Shown here piece by piece: positions 12,201 to 23,601 of a stretch of DNA of 64,000 bases. The notes below the pieces were generated by a model. The model was not told the DNA's origin. It made no database searches and saw only the letters and a list, made by a program, of their open reading frames with translations. The stretch comes from Ceratotherium simum simum (taxonomy: Eukaryota > Chordata > Mammalia > Perissodactyla > Rhinocerotidae): the NCBI RefSeq assembly GCF_000283155.1, contig NW_004454207.1, positions 14,882,161 to 14,946,160 of the forward strand. The letters are read 5' to 3'. Within the stretch, counting starts at the first letter, position 1, and each line of letters opens with the position of its first letter. The position numbers were made by a program, and so were the translations under genes.

Positions 12201-12458
12201 CATAAAATCAAAATCATGAAGAAAAAGAGAATAATAAAATCTTAGGGATGGGTAGATAACTTAGATATTATCATGCCCAAACCTCTAACTGTTAGATGAA
12301 TCAAATGACTCTTTAAAAAGAAGAAGAAAAGTTTCATTGATTAGCATCTTGTACACAGATCTTTTAACTCCTTGACAAATACTCTGGTACATCTGTTCCT
12401 CAGGTTCTTGGAACACACCAGGCATAAAATTAATGGTGAGAACAAAAAAGAAGTCTTC

Positions 12459-12757
12459 GGGCTGGCCCGGTGGCTTAGCGGTTAAATGCGTGCACTCCAC
12501 TACTGGCGGCCGGAGTTCGGATCCCAGGCGTGCCCTGACGCACCGCTTCTCCAGCCATGCTGAGGCCACGTCCCACATATAGCAACTAGAAGGATGTACA
12601 GCTATGACATACAACTATCTACTGGGGCTTTGGGGGAAAAAAAAGGAGGCAGATTGGCAATAGATGTTAGCTCAGAGCCGGTCTTCCTCAGCAAAAAGAG
12701 GAGGATTAGCATGGATGTTAGCTCAGAGCTGATCTTCCTCACAAAAAAAAAAAAAAA
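12459..12757 (+). mobile_element. ERE SINE, full length
   Basis: tRNA-derived SINE, opening 'gggctggcccggtggctta', with A- and B-box-like parts of a tRNA gene ('tggcttagcggttaaatg', 'ggttcggatccc'-like 'gttcggatcccagg'). The 3' half carries two 'gatgttagctcagag' modules and an A15 tail. Target duplication: AAGAAGTCTTC before (12448-12458) and AGAAAGTCTTC after (12757-12768). Contains the 'caactagaaggatgtacagc' segment also found in the copy at 39.6 kb, so the two belong to one subfamily. Confidence 0.92.
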
Positions 12758-13024
12758 GAAAGTCTTCACCTATACAAGTAGCTATGGATTTTCTTTCATT
12801 TTTGAAAGTATGAGCCACTACTCTATTTTATCCCTTCCTGGCTTAGATTCTGCTTCAGAAACTGTAACCAGTATTTTTCCATTATTTACAAATCCCTTGA
12901 CCCATTGTTTATGTGGTGTCTGTTTGGCACTATTTCAAATCTGGCTAAAATCAACTAATAACCTTCTCAACACTCCTGGATTATAGAATCTGCTGTAGAA
13001 ACACATACAACTGGGCCTTAGCCA

Positions 13025-14759
13025 TGGTCATGATAGGAAAGGATGTATATTCTCTACTTATTGAGTGCAAGATTCTACACATAAATTGGAGATCAACTTC
13101 TTGTGCTCTACAAATATTCTATATTCTTACTAGTTTTTATCTGTTCAACATATAGATCTCTGAGAGAGATATGCTAAAATCATCCAATTTGATTGTGGAA
13201 TTGACCATTTCATTCATTCATTCATTCATTCATTCAGCTTTTATATGTTTTGATTCCGTGTTATTAGGCACACAGAGTTGTTTTTCTTCCTGGAAGTAAG
13301 CAGGAAATAAACACAAATACATTTTTGTGCGTTTTCCCTCTGTTTGTTTAATCATAATTTTAAAAATCACTTTTAGTTTCAGTATTAGTGATCTTTTACA
13401 TTTGCTTTTTAGCTAAGTCTTTTATATTCTTCCATTAATTAAATTTTTCATTAACATCTTTTTGTGCTCCTTGAACTGGAAGCTTGGCTTATTCATTTTC
13501 AATCTTACTTGTTGGTTAATTCATGAATTTAAAACTATAATATTTACAATTTAACAGTAAATGTTTCTAATTTCTTTGCTTATTATTGAATAAACCATCT
13601 CACTTTTGCTTCCTTTTATCCTTCTCTTGGAATAAATTTTCTAATAATTCTTTCAGAATGGATCTGAGTGAGATATTTTCTGAGACCTAGCATAACTCAA
13701 ATTATTTTCGTTTATCCTTCTTGCTTGGTGATAGTCTACCTAAGTATAAGATTCTAAGGCCAAAATTACCCTCCTTCAGACCTTTGAAAGCTGATCCATG
13801 TTATTTTAACATTCAGTATTAATGATTCGACATGTACTCCTTTATGAAGATAATTTATTTGTTTCCCTTTCTAGTTTTTAGGAATTCCCTCTCGATTCTT
13901 GCTTTTCTGAATTTATGTTATGTCTAAGTTTGAGGTTTAGTTATATTTATTATGTTTACCTAGCCTATTCTTCACTCAAGGGGTCTTTTCAATCTTAAAA
14001 TACCTGCCAAGTTTTTGTCTGCTAATTTGGTACCTCTACTATTATTGCTTTAACATTTCTCTTTTTAAAATCCATTTTGATTTATGGGTTTTTCTTAAAA
14101 TCTTACCCTTTCTGCTTTATGTAATCATGTGAAACATATTCAGGTTATCAAACACAATCGATAATTCCACTATCTCAATAAATTAAGGCTCTAATTCTGC
14201 TGTTTGCTGATTCTGTTGATGTTTGCCTATAGTAAAGGATTCCTACTGTCTTTTATAATTTTAGATTGTGAGCTCCTATTCAGCGGGGATTTAATAGGGA
14301 GAATCCTTTGAGGTTTGGTTTGAAGGTATGTTTTCCTGAGGATTTTTGTATTTGCTACTCTTAGGTGCACCCAGGGTCATTAACAGTTCTGTACTAGTTT
14401 TTATGTTTCATTTTCAGCTTCAGGGTATTTATTCAATGCAAGTAGTATAACTTAAATTTCCAAACCTTCATCAAGGCAAGTATGTGGTTCAAATATTAAT
14501 GTATGTTTTTTCACCCAAAGTCCAGGTTGGTAAATACAAACTTTGTTTTCATCTCCCTTTGCTTGCGAGCAGTATATTACCTGTCCCCCAAATATTCCAT
14601 TGAAGGTGTTATTATTTCTTGGACAACCTTTTTCAGGGGTTTCATGTATGTCTTCATTTTGAATTCTATCCCTCTATAGCCATTACAACTGAAACCTTTT
14701 GATTAATGAAGCCAGAAAATTATTTTAAGGCAATCAAAAATTCTACACCCATTTACCAC
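13025..14759 (-). mobile_element. Old L1, endonuclease to 5' region, antisense
   Basis: From 13030 to 13330 it reads as antisense ORF2 endonuclease text ('gagagagatatgctaaaatc', 'gattgtggaattgacc', 'gtgttattaggcac'). Further right the text becomes the T-rich 5' region ('gagacctagcataactcaaa', 'gtataagattctaaggcc'). The order (ORF2 left, 5' side right) is what a minus-strand L1 gives. The same copy appears to continue after the LTR, at 15313-15630. No intact frame. Confidence 0.6.
13211..13236. repeat. (CATT)n microsatellite
   Basis: Six and a half tandem CATT units embedded in the antisense L1 endonuclease region. Confidence 0.95.
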
Positions 14760-15312
14760 TGTTAAAGTAATCAAACAGGGAGTCCACTAGACTGAGGTGG
14801 CCCTAATGCCTCGGTAGCCTAATAAGCAAACCAGAAGCTAAGCCAGAGTCAATGCACTCAAGTCCTAGAAAATTAAACTTAAGAATAACCAATCACAAAC
14901 AGCCAACTAGGCTTTCCCAAATACGGTAACTGCTTAAGGCATAGCCAATCAAATAATTTCTTTTCTTTGCTTCCTGGTCTTCTCTATAAAAACCGCTCCC
15001 CTAGCTCCCAGTGGTGGAGTGCTTCTAACTACTTTTTTTTTTGTGAGGAAGATTCACCCCGAGCTAACATCTATGCCGATCTTCCTCTATTTTGTATGTG
15101 GGTCACTGCCACAGCATGGCTGCTGATGAGTGGTAGAGGTCTGTGCCCGAGAACTGAACCTGGGCAGCCAAAGCAGAGCATGCCGAACATAACCACTGGG
15201 CCATGGGGCCAGAACATCTAACTACTTTTGATTGGGCCCTGCCCAATGCGAGTGGATGCATGCTCAAATAAACTGGTAAAAATTTTAATATGCCTCAATT
15301 TAACTTTTAACA
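14760..15312 (+). mobile_element. ERV1-type solo LTR
   Basis: Begins TGTTAAAG and ends CTTTTAACA, giving inverted TG...CA termini. Flanks CCAC (left) and CCGC (right) fit a 4-bp target duplication with one change. Promoter-like order inside: CCAAT boxes at 14888-14895 and 14944-14951, TATAAAAA at 14985-14992, then after the inserted SINE an AATAAA at 15267-15272. No internal retroviral sequence adjoins it, so it is a solo LTR. It sits in the old L1. Without the SINE the LTR is about 360 bp. Confidence 0.75.
15037..15216 (-). mobile_element. ERE SINE nested in the LTR
   Basis: Reverse-complement ERE: T run, 'gtgaggaagattcaccccg', 'agctaacatctatgcc', ending 'ccactgggccatggggcc'. Perfect 13-bp target duplication TCTAACTACTTTT at 15024-15036 and 15217-15229. 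About 180 bp, missing part of the middle compared with the 12.5 kb copy. Younger than the LTR it interrupts. Confidence 0.92.
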
Positions 15313-15630
15313 CCGCTGTGGCTCTCATTTCCTATGCATTTCTTTTATCTGTGGGGATTCCCTCTTAATTTATTGTAAACTCTGCTCTGCGTTTAAGACT
15401 TTGTTGAATATTTGAGAGCAGAAGTTCCTTCAGGTTCATCTAGTCCTTCAGGGTATGTGAAACGTTCCCCTGTACTTTTCATTGTTCAGAGTTTCCTCAT
15501 TGTTCCTTTTCCACATTGTGTCTTGGTTATGGATTGTAAAATACATAACTTTTCTGTTATTTCTATGCATTTGAAGTTGAAGAGGAGAGAGCAGTATATT
15601 CCTATATAACATCTTGAATCAGAACCTCTA
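15313..15630 (-). mobile_element. L1 5' end, antisense (continues the 13.0-14.76 kb copy)
   Basis: T-rich text ends in 'aacatcttgaatcagaacct', resembling the antisense of an L1 start ('...gaagatggc...'-type). If right, the L1 reaches its 5' end here. Confidence 0.45.
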
Positions 15631-15689
15631 ATTAGTACTTTATACTGTAGCTAGAATTATAGTTTATTATAACGCAAAATCAATGATAT

Positions 15690-15870
15690 CATGCCTGTGT
15701 TTAACACTCTTCAAAGACTGCCTACTGGGGTTGTAGAATAAGATTCAAAGTCTTTAAAGTGCTTACAAATCCTTTCAAACTTTGGCACCTGGTCAGAGGT
15801 ACCATTAGTTAAAACTGTCCTCAATGTAATGATGATCAAGGACTTCTCTTTGCCATAACTTTCTCCCTTG
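15690..15870 (+). mobile_element. L2 fragment
   Basis: 'tttaacactcttcaaagact', 'aataagattcaaagtcttta' and 'gtgcttacaaatcctttcaa' follow the L2 order ('...actctttaacatggcctacaaggccct...'). Fades out near 15870. Confidence 0.6.
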
Positions 15871-16691
15871 AACATTGAAAGGGAGTCAGCTAAGTAATTA
15901 TGATATTCTTGGGAGTAGTTGAAAACTTTGGAGGTGGAAGGAGACCCATGTGTTTAGGAATGGGAGAAATACCTGGGGTTCAAATTCAGAGGAATGGGAA
16001 TGTCTCCTAGGGAGCTGAGCCCATACTCACCTAGCATTTTTGGAATAGGGAGGACTTGACCTCAACTATCAGCCCCTGGTTACCAGAGCAGGCATATTTT
16101 GATCACCTGATGCTGCTTGACCTCTCTCCATGCAGACATGCTGACCTGTGGTGGGCAGGAGGGGAAAGTGTGCTCCTGATGAACCAAGAGTGGTTTCCTG
16201 TAAAGAGGGGCCATGGTGGGACCTGAGTGTATTTGGGGCTCTACCTTTCCAATAGCCAGCTCAGGCATCAAAGTTTTGTCACTGAAAACATAACTGTGCA
16301 GGGCCTTCAAGCAGCCCAGGTGCCAGGCTTAATCTGCTTTGGCTTAGCTTTACCACCCTCCTGCCTCCCTCTTCAGCCTCACCTTGGTCACCGTGCCTCC
16401 TGATTTCTAATCTCTATGTGGATATCTTTTAGTATACTAAAGGCAACATACCTGCCACCCTCTGGTAGAAACATAGACTTTACCATGCTGCACTTTTCCC
16501 CACTTCCTTCCCTCGTCTGGATCTCTGCCACAAATATTGTACAGTAGCTTCATTTGGTCTTGGTTTTCCCAGGTCCTACCATATGTTAGAGTTAGTTCCT
16601 CTTGGAAAATATTCTTAATAGTGCATGCACTTCATGCCCTTCCACTACGATTAAGTTTCAACGAACACGCTTATACAATAATTGTGTTCCC

Positions 16692-16694
<3 letters not shown>
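15870..16694. other. Unassigned, locally GC-richer
   Basis: No element recognised. 16060-16420 is less AT-rich than its surroundings and has a 76-codon minus-strand open frame (16310-16080) without recognisable domain, signal peptide or splice context. Not called as a gene. Confidence 0.45.

Positions 16695-16736
<42 letters not shown>
16695..16736. repeat. (CA)n microsatellite, 21 units
   Basis: Uninterrupted AC dinucleotides for about 42 bp. Likely length-polymorphic. Confidence 0.98.
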
Positions 16737-16739
<3 letters not shown>

Positions 16740-17860
16740 GGAAATGTCTATGAAGACATTAGTCATTGCATCTTGTTAATGTAAGTATGCCCAAAGTCAG
16801 ACACAAGCCCTAGCCCATAGGATGATTAAATTTAATTTTTACCTGCTATCCATTTTCCTAGGTGTGAGTATATTTTTTAATATATTTCCATGCCCTCACG
16901 TATACCATATGTTGACTCTTAAAATATTTTAAAACTATTTAGAGCAAGACCAATGGTATATTTTTTCTTATTTACTCCACAGCGTGACCATAATATTGAG
17001 ATATGGTTTATTATCAAAAATATTTGTTGAATAGAATAGCTACAATTAACAAATTAAGTACACAATTAAAGTTATGAATATAATTTTATGAATTCTGAAA
17101 CATTATGAATTGAAAACTACATGAAAAAAATATCACTTTGAAAAATTCATTCTGTTGCCCCAGGAAATCATGCAAAACCTCCTAAGAACATTATGCTTGT
17201 GTAGAATAATAACGTACAACATCCTGAGTCATAGATATTAAAGGAACATCTAAAAGTATAATGTACAATTAATGAAGGAAAATTAAACATGCAATCGAGT
17301 TACTCTTTCTGCTGGAAGGAGAAATCAAATATACAGGAAGCATTAGTTTCCATTTATCTTCAAGTTCTAATCTGTATTCACATACATGTATTTGCATTCA
17401 CAAATTCAGATTTAATGAGCAGAAATGATTATTTTAGGCTGTAATTGATTATAGAAAGCTTGTAAGGATCAGACTTAAAATGTAGCTCTCACAGTTCCGT
17501 GAAGTCAATCAAAACACAAATCACCGGGCTTGTGATTTAACACTTCTCTGTCTTCATTAACTGTACTATTGCCCTGGGCAAATCCCAACTTTAGCTGAAG
17601 CTGCTTATAAGATGCCAACCTTTCCTGAGCAACATCAATTTTACCACCACCCTCTCAGGCTGTGTGCCTAAGAGAAGATCCAGGATGACGTTTTAATAGG
17701 TGAGCTTTCTGTTTCATTTCTGTTCTACACATAAAATGATAACTTTCTTAAAAAAAAAAAAAGTGCTGATGCTTCTGCTTACTTTGCATGCCATAGTTTT
17801 CAGAGGTGTAGTTGCTTTGATGAGAGAATTCACATCTCCTGTTATGAGGGCAAGTCATAT
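16740..17860. other. Unassigned AT-rich sequence
   Basis: No gene or repeat recognised. A13 run at about 17750-17762. Confidence 0.5.
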
Positions 17861-17869
17861 GACTTCCGT

Positions 17870-18053
17870 TAAATTGGTGATTCTTGAACTTGCTGCACAT
17901 TGAAATCACCTTGGGAGCTTTTACAAGGGCTGATTCCTGGGTCGCACCCCCAGAGATTCTGAGGTAATTGGTTCGGAGTTCAGCTTCCTGGGCATGGGAT
18001 TTTCAAAAACTCCCCAAGTGATTCTAATGTGCAGCCGAGGTTGAAAATCACTG
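17870..18053. mobile_element. MER5-type hAT MITE
   Basis: Palindromic non-autonomous element. Left 'ggtgattcttgaacttgctg' and right 'aggttgaaaatcactg' are the degenerate inverted ends (consensus CAGTGGTTCTCAA). The two arms 'gcacattgaaatcacctt' and 'aagtgattctaatgtgcagc' mirror each other around a 'cgcacccccagagattctga' centre. About 185 bp, the usual size. No coding capacity. Confidence 0.8.
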
Positions 18054-18054
18054 C

Positions 18055-18560
18055 ACTAATTAATAGAATAATAATGAATTGCCAAATCACAGAGGAAACC
18101 ACACAGATAAAACTATGGTTATAATTGGGAACCTATTATTTTTGTGAAAGAATACTTTTGAAGGATTGAAAAAATAATAAATTTGAGGTTTGTGTAATTG
18201 TATGTAGCCTTTATTTCATAGAAGACCCGGTAAATATCATGGGGAATTATAATCAGGTGACTCACTACTAATTTTGTGTATTCTTATATAAGCATAAAGT
18301 GAACTAATCAAAATTCATCTATTCATTAATTAAACAAATAGGTATTGAGTCTTTAGAAAATGTTACTCTGATTTCTTGGCTCCTCCTATAAATAATTAGA
18401 AGGAATGTCATTATTTCCAACATTATTAACCCTAAGTCTAGGAGAAGGGAAAATGTCTTAAAAGAAAGAACTTCTTAAACATAAAACTCACCATCACCTT
18501 CCACGAACCAGATAGGAGCACTGAATTATTCTTTCTGTCAAAGGCATTATGTGACTTGCC
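18055..18560. other. Unassigned sequence
   Basis: No element recognised. Confidence 0.4.
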
Positions 18561-18564
18561 ATAC

Positions 18565-18645
18565 ATAAAAATTAAGTGAATAAATAAGATGCTATATGTG
18601 AAAGTCAAGCATTGGAGGTAGTGGGTGCTCAATAAATATTCATTC
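18565..18645 (+). mobile_element. MIR 3' end
   Basis: 'aattaagtgaataaataaga' then 'tagtgggtgctcaataaata' matches the MIR 3' end ('ggattaaatgagttaat...gtaggtgctcaataaatg'). Confidence 0.6.
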
Positions 18646-18910
18646 CCTTTAGCTTCCTCTGAAGCTTAGGTTATTATTGCAGTAATAACAATTTGAATAT
18701 GTAACTATCCTTTCCACTCTGACCTGTTACTTACATTTCTGCCAGATTAAGTTTACAAATTTACTCTTCTGCAAATAATACAGAGATATATAAAATAAAA
18801 AAGTTATCAATCTTACTTCAACATCAACATCTTACTTTTCTTTCTGGGATTAACTATTACAAAAATTTGGTATGTGATTCCCAGAAATTTCATGCACAAA
18901 CACACAGAAA

Positions 18911-18913
<3 letters not shown>

Positions 18914-18974
<61 letters not shown>
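18914..18974. repeat. Compound (TA)n(CA)n microsatellite
   Basis: About 19 TA units followed by about 11 CA units, then 'tacacatacatatatgc' and a nearby 'tatgtgtgtatacac'. The TA part is self-complementary. Confidence 0.97.
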
Positions 18975-18989
18975 TACACATACATATAT

Positions 18990-20380
18990 GCTTATGTGTG
19001 TATACACATTTAACGTTTTATTTCTTGGGAACATTTCATATTAGCACTCATAGAACTATTTCATCCTTTCTAGTAACTTTCAAGCATTTCATATTATGTA
19101 TGAATTTATTTTATTTTCCCATTTTTAAAACTGAAGTTGTTTTAAATTTTTAACAAAGAATTGCTTCTTTGAGAGGAATACGTTTGTACGCTGATGATCC
19201 AGTAGCGTGAGATAAATTGATGATATAAGAGCGAGAGAGTGATAACTGTAGAAATTAAGTCTGAGATGCTGAGAGAGGGCAGGATCCAGAAGCACTGGCT
19301 TTGATGCATGCAGCTTATTTCATTTACAACATGAGAAGAGGCAGTGAATACGCATACAGATGCAGATGATTAGGTAAAATTGTTGGTGAGACATGAGGAA
19401 ATTACTGGCTTATTTTTTTCTATAAATTTTTTTCTTTCAATACAATTTTAGAGGGAAGACGTATATAGGGTTTGGAAGATAAATATACTATGTGAAATAA
19501 TCTTCTGGAAGAATAGAAATGTAAATACACCAGAGAAGTGTTGTGGAAATTCTGATCAGCAGAGGGCGCCGTTTTAATATTAATAGTTATTAATTTAAAG
19601 GCAAATATATCCGCAATAATGTGCACTATTTTTCAATCAGCATTCATCTGTTTAGGGAAAAACCATTGAGTAGAAAGATACCTAGTTACAGCCAAGATTG
19701 GACCTTTTCCAGTTGTGTGCTATGGAGGGAGAGAAAGGCAATGGAATTGAAATGAGTCACTACAATTATGGAACACAAAATTCAAGGGGGATAATGAAAG
19801 AAGTGATTATGTGTGAAGCTATGGGATTAATATATAATAATAATAAGTGATATACAAAATCGTTGGAGGTCTCAGTGAGGTTGAAAAATTACAGAAGATA
19901 AAATTCTAGACTAGATAAACTGGAAAGATGGGAAATCTTGGTTAGAGTGTGGGATGATTGCAGCAGAGATTTTGGAGTCATGCAATTACTAGTACTGATA
20001 AGAGCATGAGAGCCAGAGATTGACGTTGACGGAAGAAATGAAAATTGCAGCAGGGTGTTCAGGAACTGTGAAGACAAAGTATGGGAGAGATCATCCTTAT
20101 GGATATTGAATTATCCAGTATATGACACGAGAAGTGGTAGAAAGAAAGTAAGCTAGACGCTGAACACAATGGTAAATGAGAAATGCTTAGCTGGCTGGTA
20201 GATGGAAACATTAAGAGTAGTATCAGTTAATGAACACAGACTTATGGCATGAATTTCAGAAGATCTGGGGTTTTGAAGGAGGAAGATAAATAGTTTAAAA
20301 ACAGTAATGAGAGCAAAGAAGAAGACACTTCTCCTTCAGTTCTGCATTATTTGTGTGGTTTAAACTGTTTCCATATATTT
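18990..20380. other. Unassigned sequence with one candidate regulatory site
   Basis: No gene recognised. 19890-20290 has purine-rich text that could be very old antisense L2, but I cannot support that firmly. Contains the CTCF-like motif at 19556. Confidence 0.45.
19556..19569 (+). promoter_or_regulatory. Candidate CTCF binding core
   Basis: TCAGCAGAGGGCGC agrees with the CTCF core CCASYAGRKGGCRS at 13 of 14 positions (only the first C is T). It stands in AT-rich, otherwise unassigned DNA. CTCF would organise chromatin loops; binding itself cannot be seen from sequence. Confidence 0.5.
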
Positions 20381-20384
20381 ACAG

Positions 20385-20625
20385 GGCACGGGGAGTTTAC
20401 CTTCTGTGAAATGCCTCTTCCAATACTGTATCCAATTTTCTCTTGACTTGCTTGCCTTTGTCTCATTTGCAACAGTTTGTTACATGTTCTGTATTCTGAT
20501 ACTATGTATGATATATGTTGAAGTAATTTTCCCCAGGCTTTGTCTTTTAACTTTCTATGTCATCTTTATTTTTTACAGAATATTTAACTTTGAGATAATT
20601 TTGTCAATTTTCCCATTATAGTATT
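20385..20625 (-). mobile_element. Old L1 ORF2 C-terminal fragment, antisense
   Basis: 'ttgacttgcttgcctttgtc', 'aattttccccaggctttgtc', 'ttttaactttctatgtcatc' and 'gataattttgtcaatttt' follow the antisense ORF2 C-terminal region of ancient L1s. Diverged. Confidence 0.5.
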
Positions 20626-20629
20626 TTTT

Positions 20630-21300
20630 TTTCCCTTGCCACAAGCAAGCAACTAGTTTCTGGGGTTCGCAGCATCAGCCCTGGATTCAGGCAGGGGGAC
20701 TGGCTTTGTTCCCTGCTATTGTTCAGTCCTTTGTATCCCTAATCACTGAAAGTAGTTTAATACCCATCCTCACTATCAGTTTCTGGTCTTAAATAGCTTA
20801 GGCCTCAAGATTTTAGCTTCCACTCATTGCTTGGGGTTGCTGTATAATATTGGATGGAGATTATATATATATATATGTATATATAATATTCCCTGCACAC
20901 CTACATACATTTCTATATAAATATTTTCTCAATAATTTCTACATGTTTAGAGCAGAAGAAAGTAGGTTACAAGCATAGCCATTCTACAATGATAAGAAGT
21001 CAAGAACTTTCAGTCCAAAGAAAAATACCTCAACCTTTGTAGATCCCAGAGCCTCTCTCTAGAGACACGTCTAAAGCTTCCATATATAGTACAACTGATT
21101 TAAAAGCCCAATTAACTGAACATGCCAATAGAAAAACAAACACATTTCATAGACTATTCAAAATTACTAAATGACCAATTATCATATATACACTGTGAGA
21201 AAATACTAGTAATCCAATGAATGCATATTGAATTAAGAACAAAATACAATATGTCAACTATGAAACTAGTTGTGAAAACCAATACTATTATCCCTAAGGT
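20630..21300. other. Unassigned, with short (TA)n
   Basis: No element recognised except an interrupted TA tract at 20862-20889. Confidence 0.5.
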
Positions 21301-21800
21301 GTCCAGTTTATTGGCAAATGGGCCTTTTTGGATACAACTGATGAGATATCACATTGGTACAAATTTGCTTGAGACAAATATTCAAAAATTTTGAAATGTA
21401 CAGACCCCTTGATTATTAATAATTTACTCAGAGAAAATTATCATACTTGTATGCAAAGAGTTGTACAAAAGGAAGTTCATGGCTGTGGTATTTAAAATGA
21501 TAAGTGTTGGAAAAATATTAGTAATCAAAAGGTAACTGGCAAACTGATGCAATAATATACGACATTAAAACTAAAATACAGAAAAGGATGGCTAACGACA
21601 TTGTAAAATGATTACACTATTAAGGGGAGGGGCAAAGAAGAAGGTTGCAGAGCAGTAAGATCCCACTTCGGATAAACTCATGTGCCTATGTGTGTGTGTA
21701 TGTTTGCTTATATGACTATGGATAAAAGAACATACTTCCACAAGTTCAAGACAGTTAAATGTAATTAAAGTTACTTTATTTGGCGGGAATGACATTATTT
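21300..21800 (+). mobile_element. Old L1 3' end
   Basis: Order of landmarks: 'tactcagagaaaattatc', 'gttgtacaaaaggaagttca', 'ggctgtggtatttaaaatg', 'aactggcaaactgatgcaat', 'ggttgcagagcagtaag'. This follows the ancient L1 ORF2 C-terminus and 3' end ('...gttcattgcagcattgttt...gcagaacagtatg...'). Highly diverged. Confidence 0.55.
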
Positions 21801-21867
21801 TCCATATATATTACATTTGAAATAGATTTCTTTTTGTAAATAGATTTAAAAGGCTGTTATTGTTTTG

Positions 21868-22475
21868 TAATTTTTAATTTTTTGTTGGTGAACCTACACT
21901 GATACATCATAATAACCCCAAGTCCATAGTTTACCTTATGTTCACTCTTGGTGTTGTACATTCTATGGGTTTGGACAAATGTACAATGACATGTATCCAT
22001 CATTACAATATCATACAGTATTTTCACTTAAAAAACCACTGTGCTCCACTTATTCATCCCTCCCCCGACCACATAGCAACAACTGATCTTTTTATTGTTT
22101 CCATAGTTTTGTCTTTCCTGGAACGTCATTTAGTTGGAATCACACAGAATGTAGCCTTTTCAGACTGGCTTCTTTCACTTAGTAATGTGCATTTAAGGTT
22201 CCTCCATATATTTTCACAGCTTGCTAGCTCATTTCTTTTTAACACTGAATAATGTTCCACTGTCTGAATGTACCACAGTTTATTTATCCACTCACCTTCT
22301 GAAGGAGATCTTGGTTGCTTCCAAGTTTAGGCAATTATGAATAAGCTGCTATAAATATCCATGTGCCAGTTTTTGTATAGGCATAGTTTTCAAATCCTTT
22401 GGGTAAATACCAAGGAAGGTAATTGCCGGATCATATGGTAGGAGTAGGTTTAGTTTTGAAAGACACCACCAAACT
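21868..22475 (-). mobile_element. L1 3' UTR and ORF2 C-terminus, 5'-truncated
   Basis: Starts 'tttttgttggtgaacctaca' and proceeds through 'ttctatgggtttggacaaat', 'gtaccacagtttatttatcc' to a sharp end at about 22475. It is the same L1 type and orientation as the copy at 4085. The 5' truncation is normal for L1 insertion. Confidence 0.85.
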
Positions 22476-23600
22476 TGTTGTTAGGGTGGAGTGGCGACTT
22501 CCAAGCTTCTTACATGCCAAACCGGAAACTGGAAGTCTTATCATCCTTTAATACTCATAGAAGCAAAGGAACTGATAAAGATTATGCATTCCAATTGTAT
22601 ATTAGAATTCTGAAGAAAAGATTCCAGTTCTTACTACCTTACTTTCCCTTAATAACTTTATGACTATCATTCCATTTGGAGGAAACGTATAAAATTATTT
22701 AAAAGTCAATTCTCTATTGTACTCATAATATATGCCCATATAGTTCTTGAACATTCCTTCCAAACTTTATGTAAAATTTCCTCACTAAAGGGTTTATTTG
22801 ATCCATATATCTACACGAAGGATAGAAAAAGTTTAGGCATTTCTCTTCCTCATTGTTTCCTCTTTGTCAACTGATAGAGAAAGCTTCCAGAAGCAGTGGG
22901 AAACTTTGCACCTTTTGCTGATTTTTCTTTGATCTTGAACTCTGCGAGTAGGCACTAGGATGTGTTAAAGAGAAGTCAATATCACTACCTGGATAATACT
23001 ATATGGGGATTTCCTAAAGAATGGGTTTGTGTTTATCTCTTCTTGGGACAGGGGAGAGTAACACTGAATTGAGTTTAAATGTTCATATATTTAAGGTAGA
23101 TATTTAAGTATTTAAAATGCTCAGTCTAGATTACTGTTTGTGAGTGTGTGTGTGTATGTGTGTTGGTCCACAATCCAAGTTTTAAGTTATAGTTAGTTTT
23201 ATATTTTCCTTCTTACTACCCTCTGCAATATGTAAGCTTTTATATAGTCTTGATTTCCATGCTGAGGTTGTAAAATCTTCCATGAAACATTTGTTATTTC
23301 ACTGTGCAAGAAGCTCAAGGTTTTGCGTTTAATTTCGGGATCTGGAAGGGAACTATTTAGTGTCAGGTTGTTAAAATTTTATACTTAACTTCAAAATGAA
23401 ACAGACCAATAACTTTTATAAGAAAATAAAAGTATTGTTCTGAGTAAATGGATTAGAAATTCTTTTGTACACTATAATTGCAAAATATTTTTTTAGTGTT
23501 TTGTAAATTAGATTTACTAAGAAAGTAATATAGCTGAGCAAATTAGAAATAAGCCCTAACTCTAATGAGCTGACCAGTAAGAATAACAAACCTATTAAGA
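22475..23600. other. Unassigned sequence
   Basis: No element recognised. Short TG-rich tract near 23140-23163. Confidence 0.5.
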
Positions 23601-23601
23601 A

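Noticed and set aside
12459..12560. tRNA gene
   Set aside because: The tRNA-like A and B boxes belong to the ERE SINE, are followed by SINE body and poly(A), and recur in all copies. Not a functional tRNA.
12285..12986. Open frames of 109 and 130 codons around 12.3-13.0 kb
   Set aside because: Both lie over the ERE SINE and its flanks. The same translated phrases recur in other ERE copies (39.5, 57.4, 63.2 kb).
16537..16784. Two plus-strand open frames across the (CA)n tract
   Set aside because: The frames run through CACACA as Thr-His repeats; an artefact of the microsatellite.
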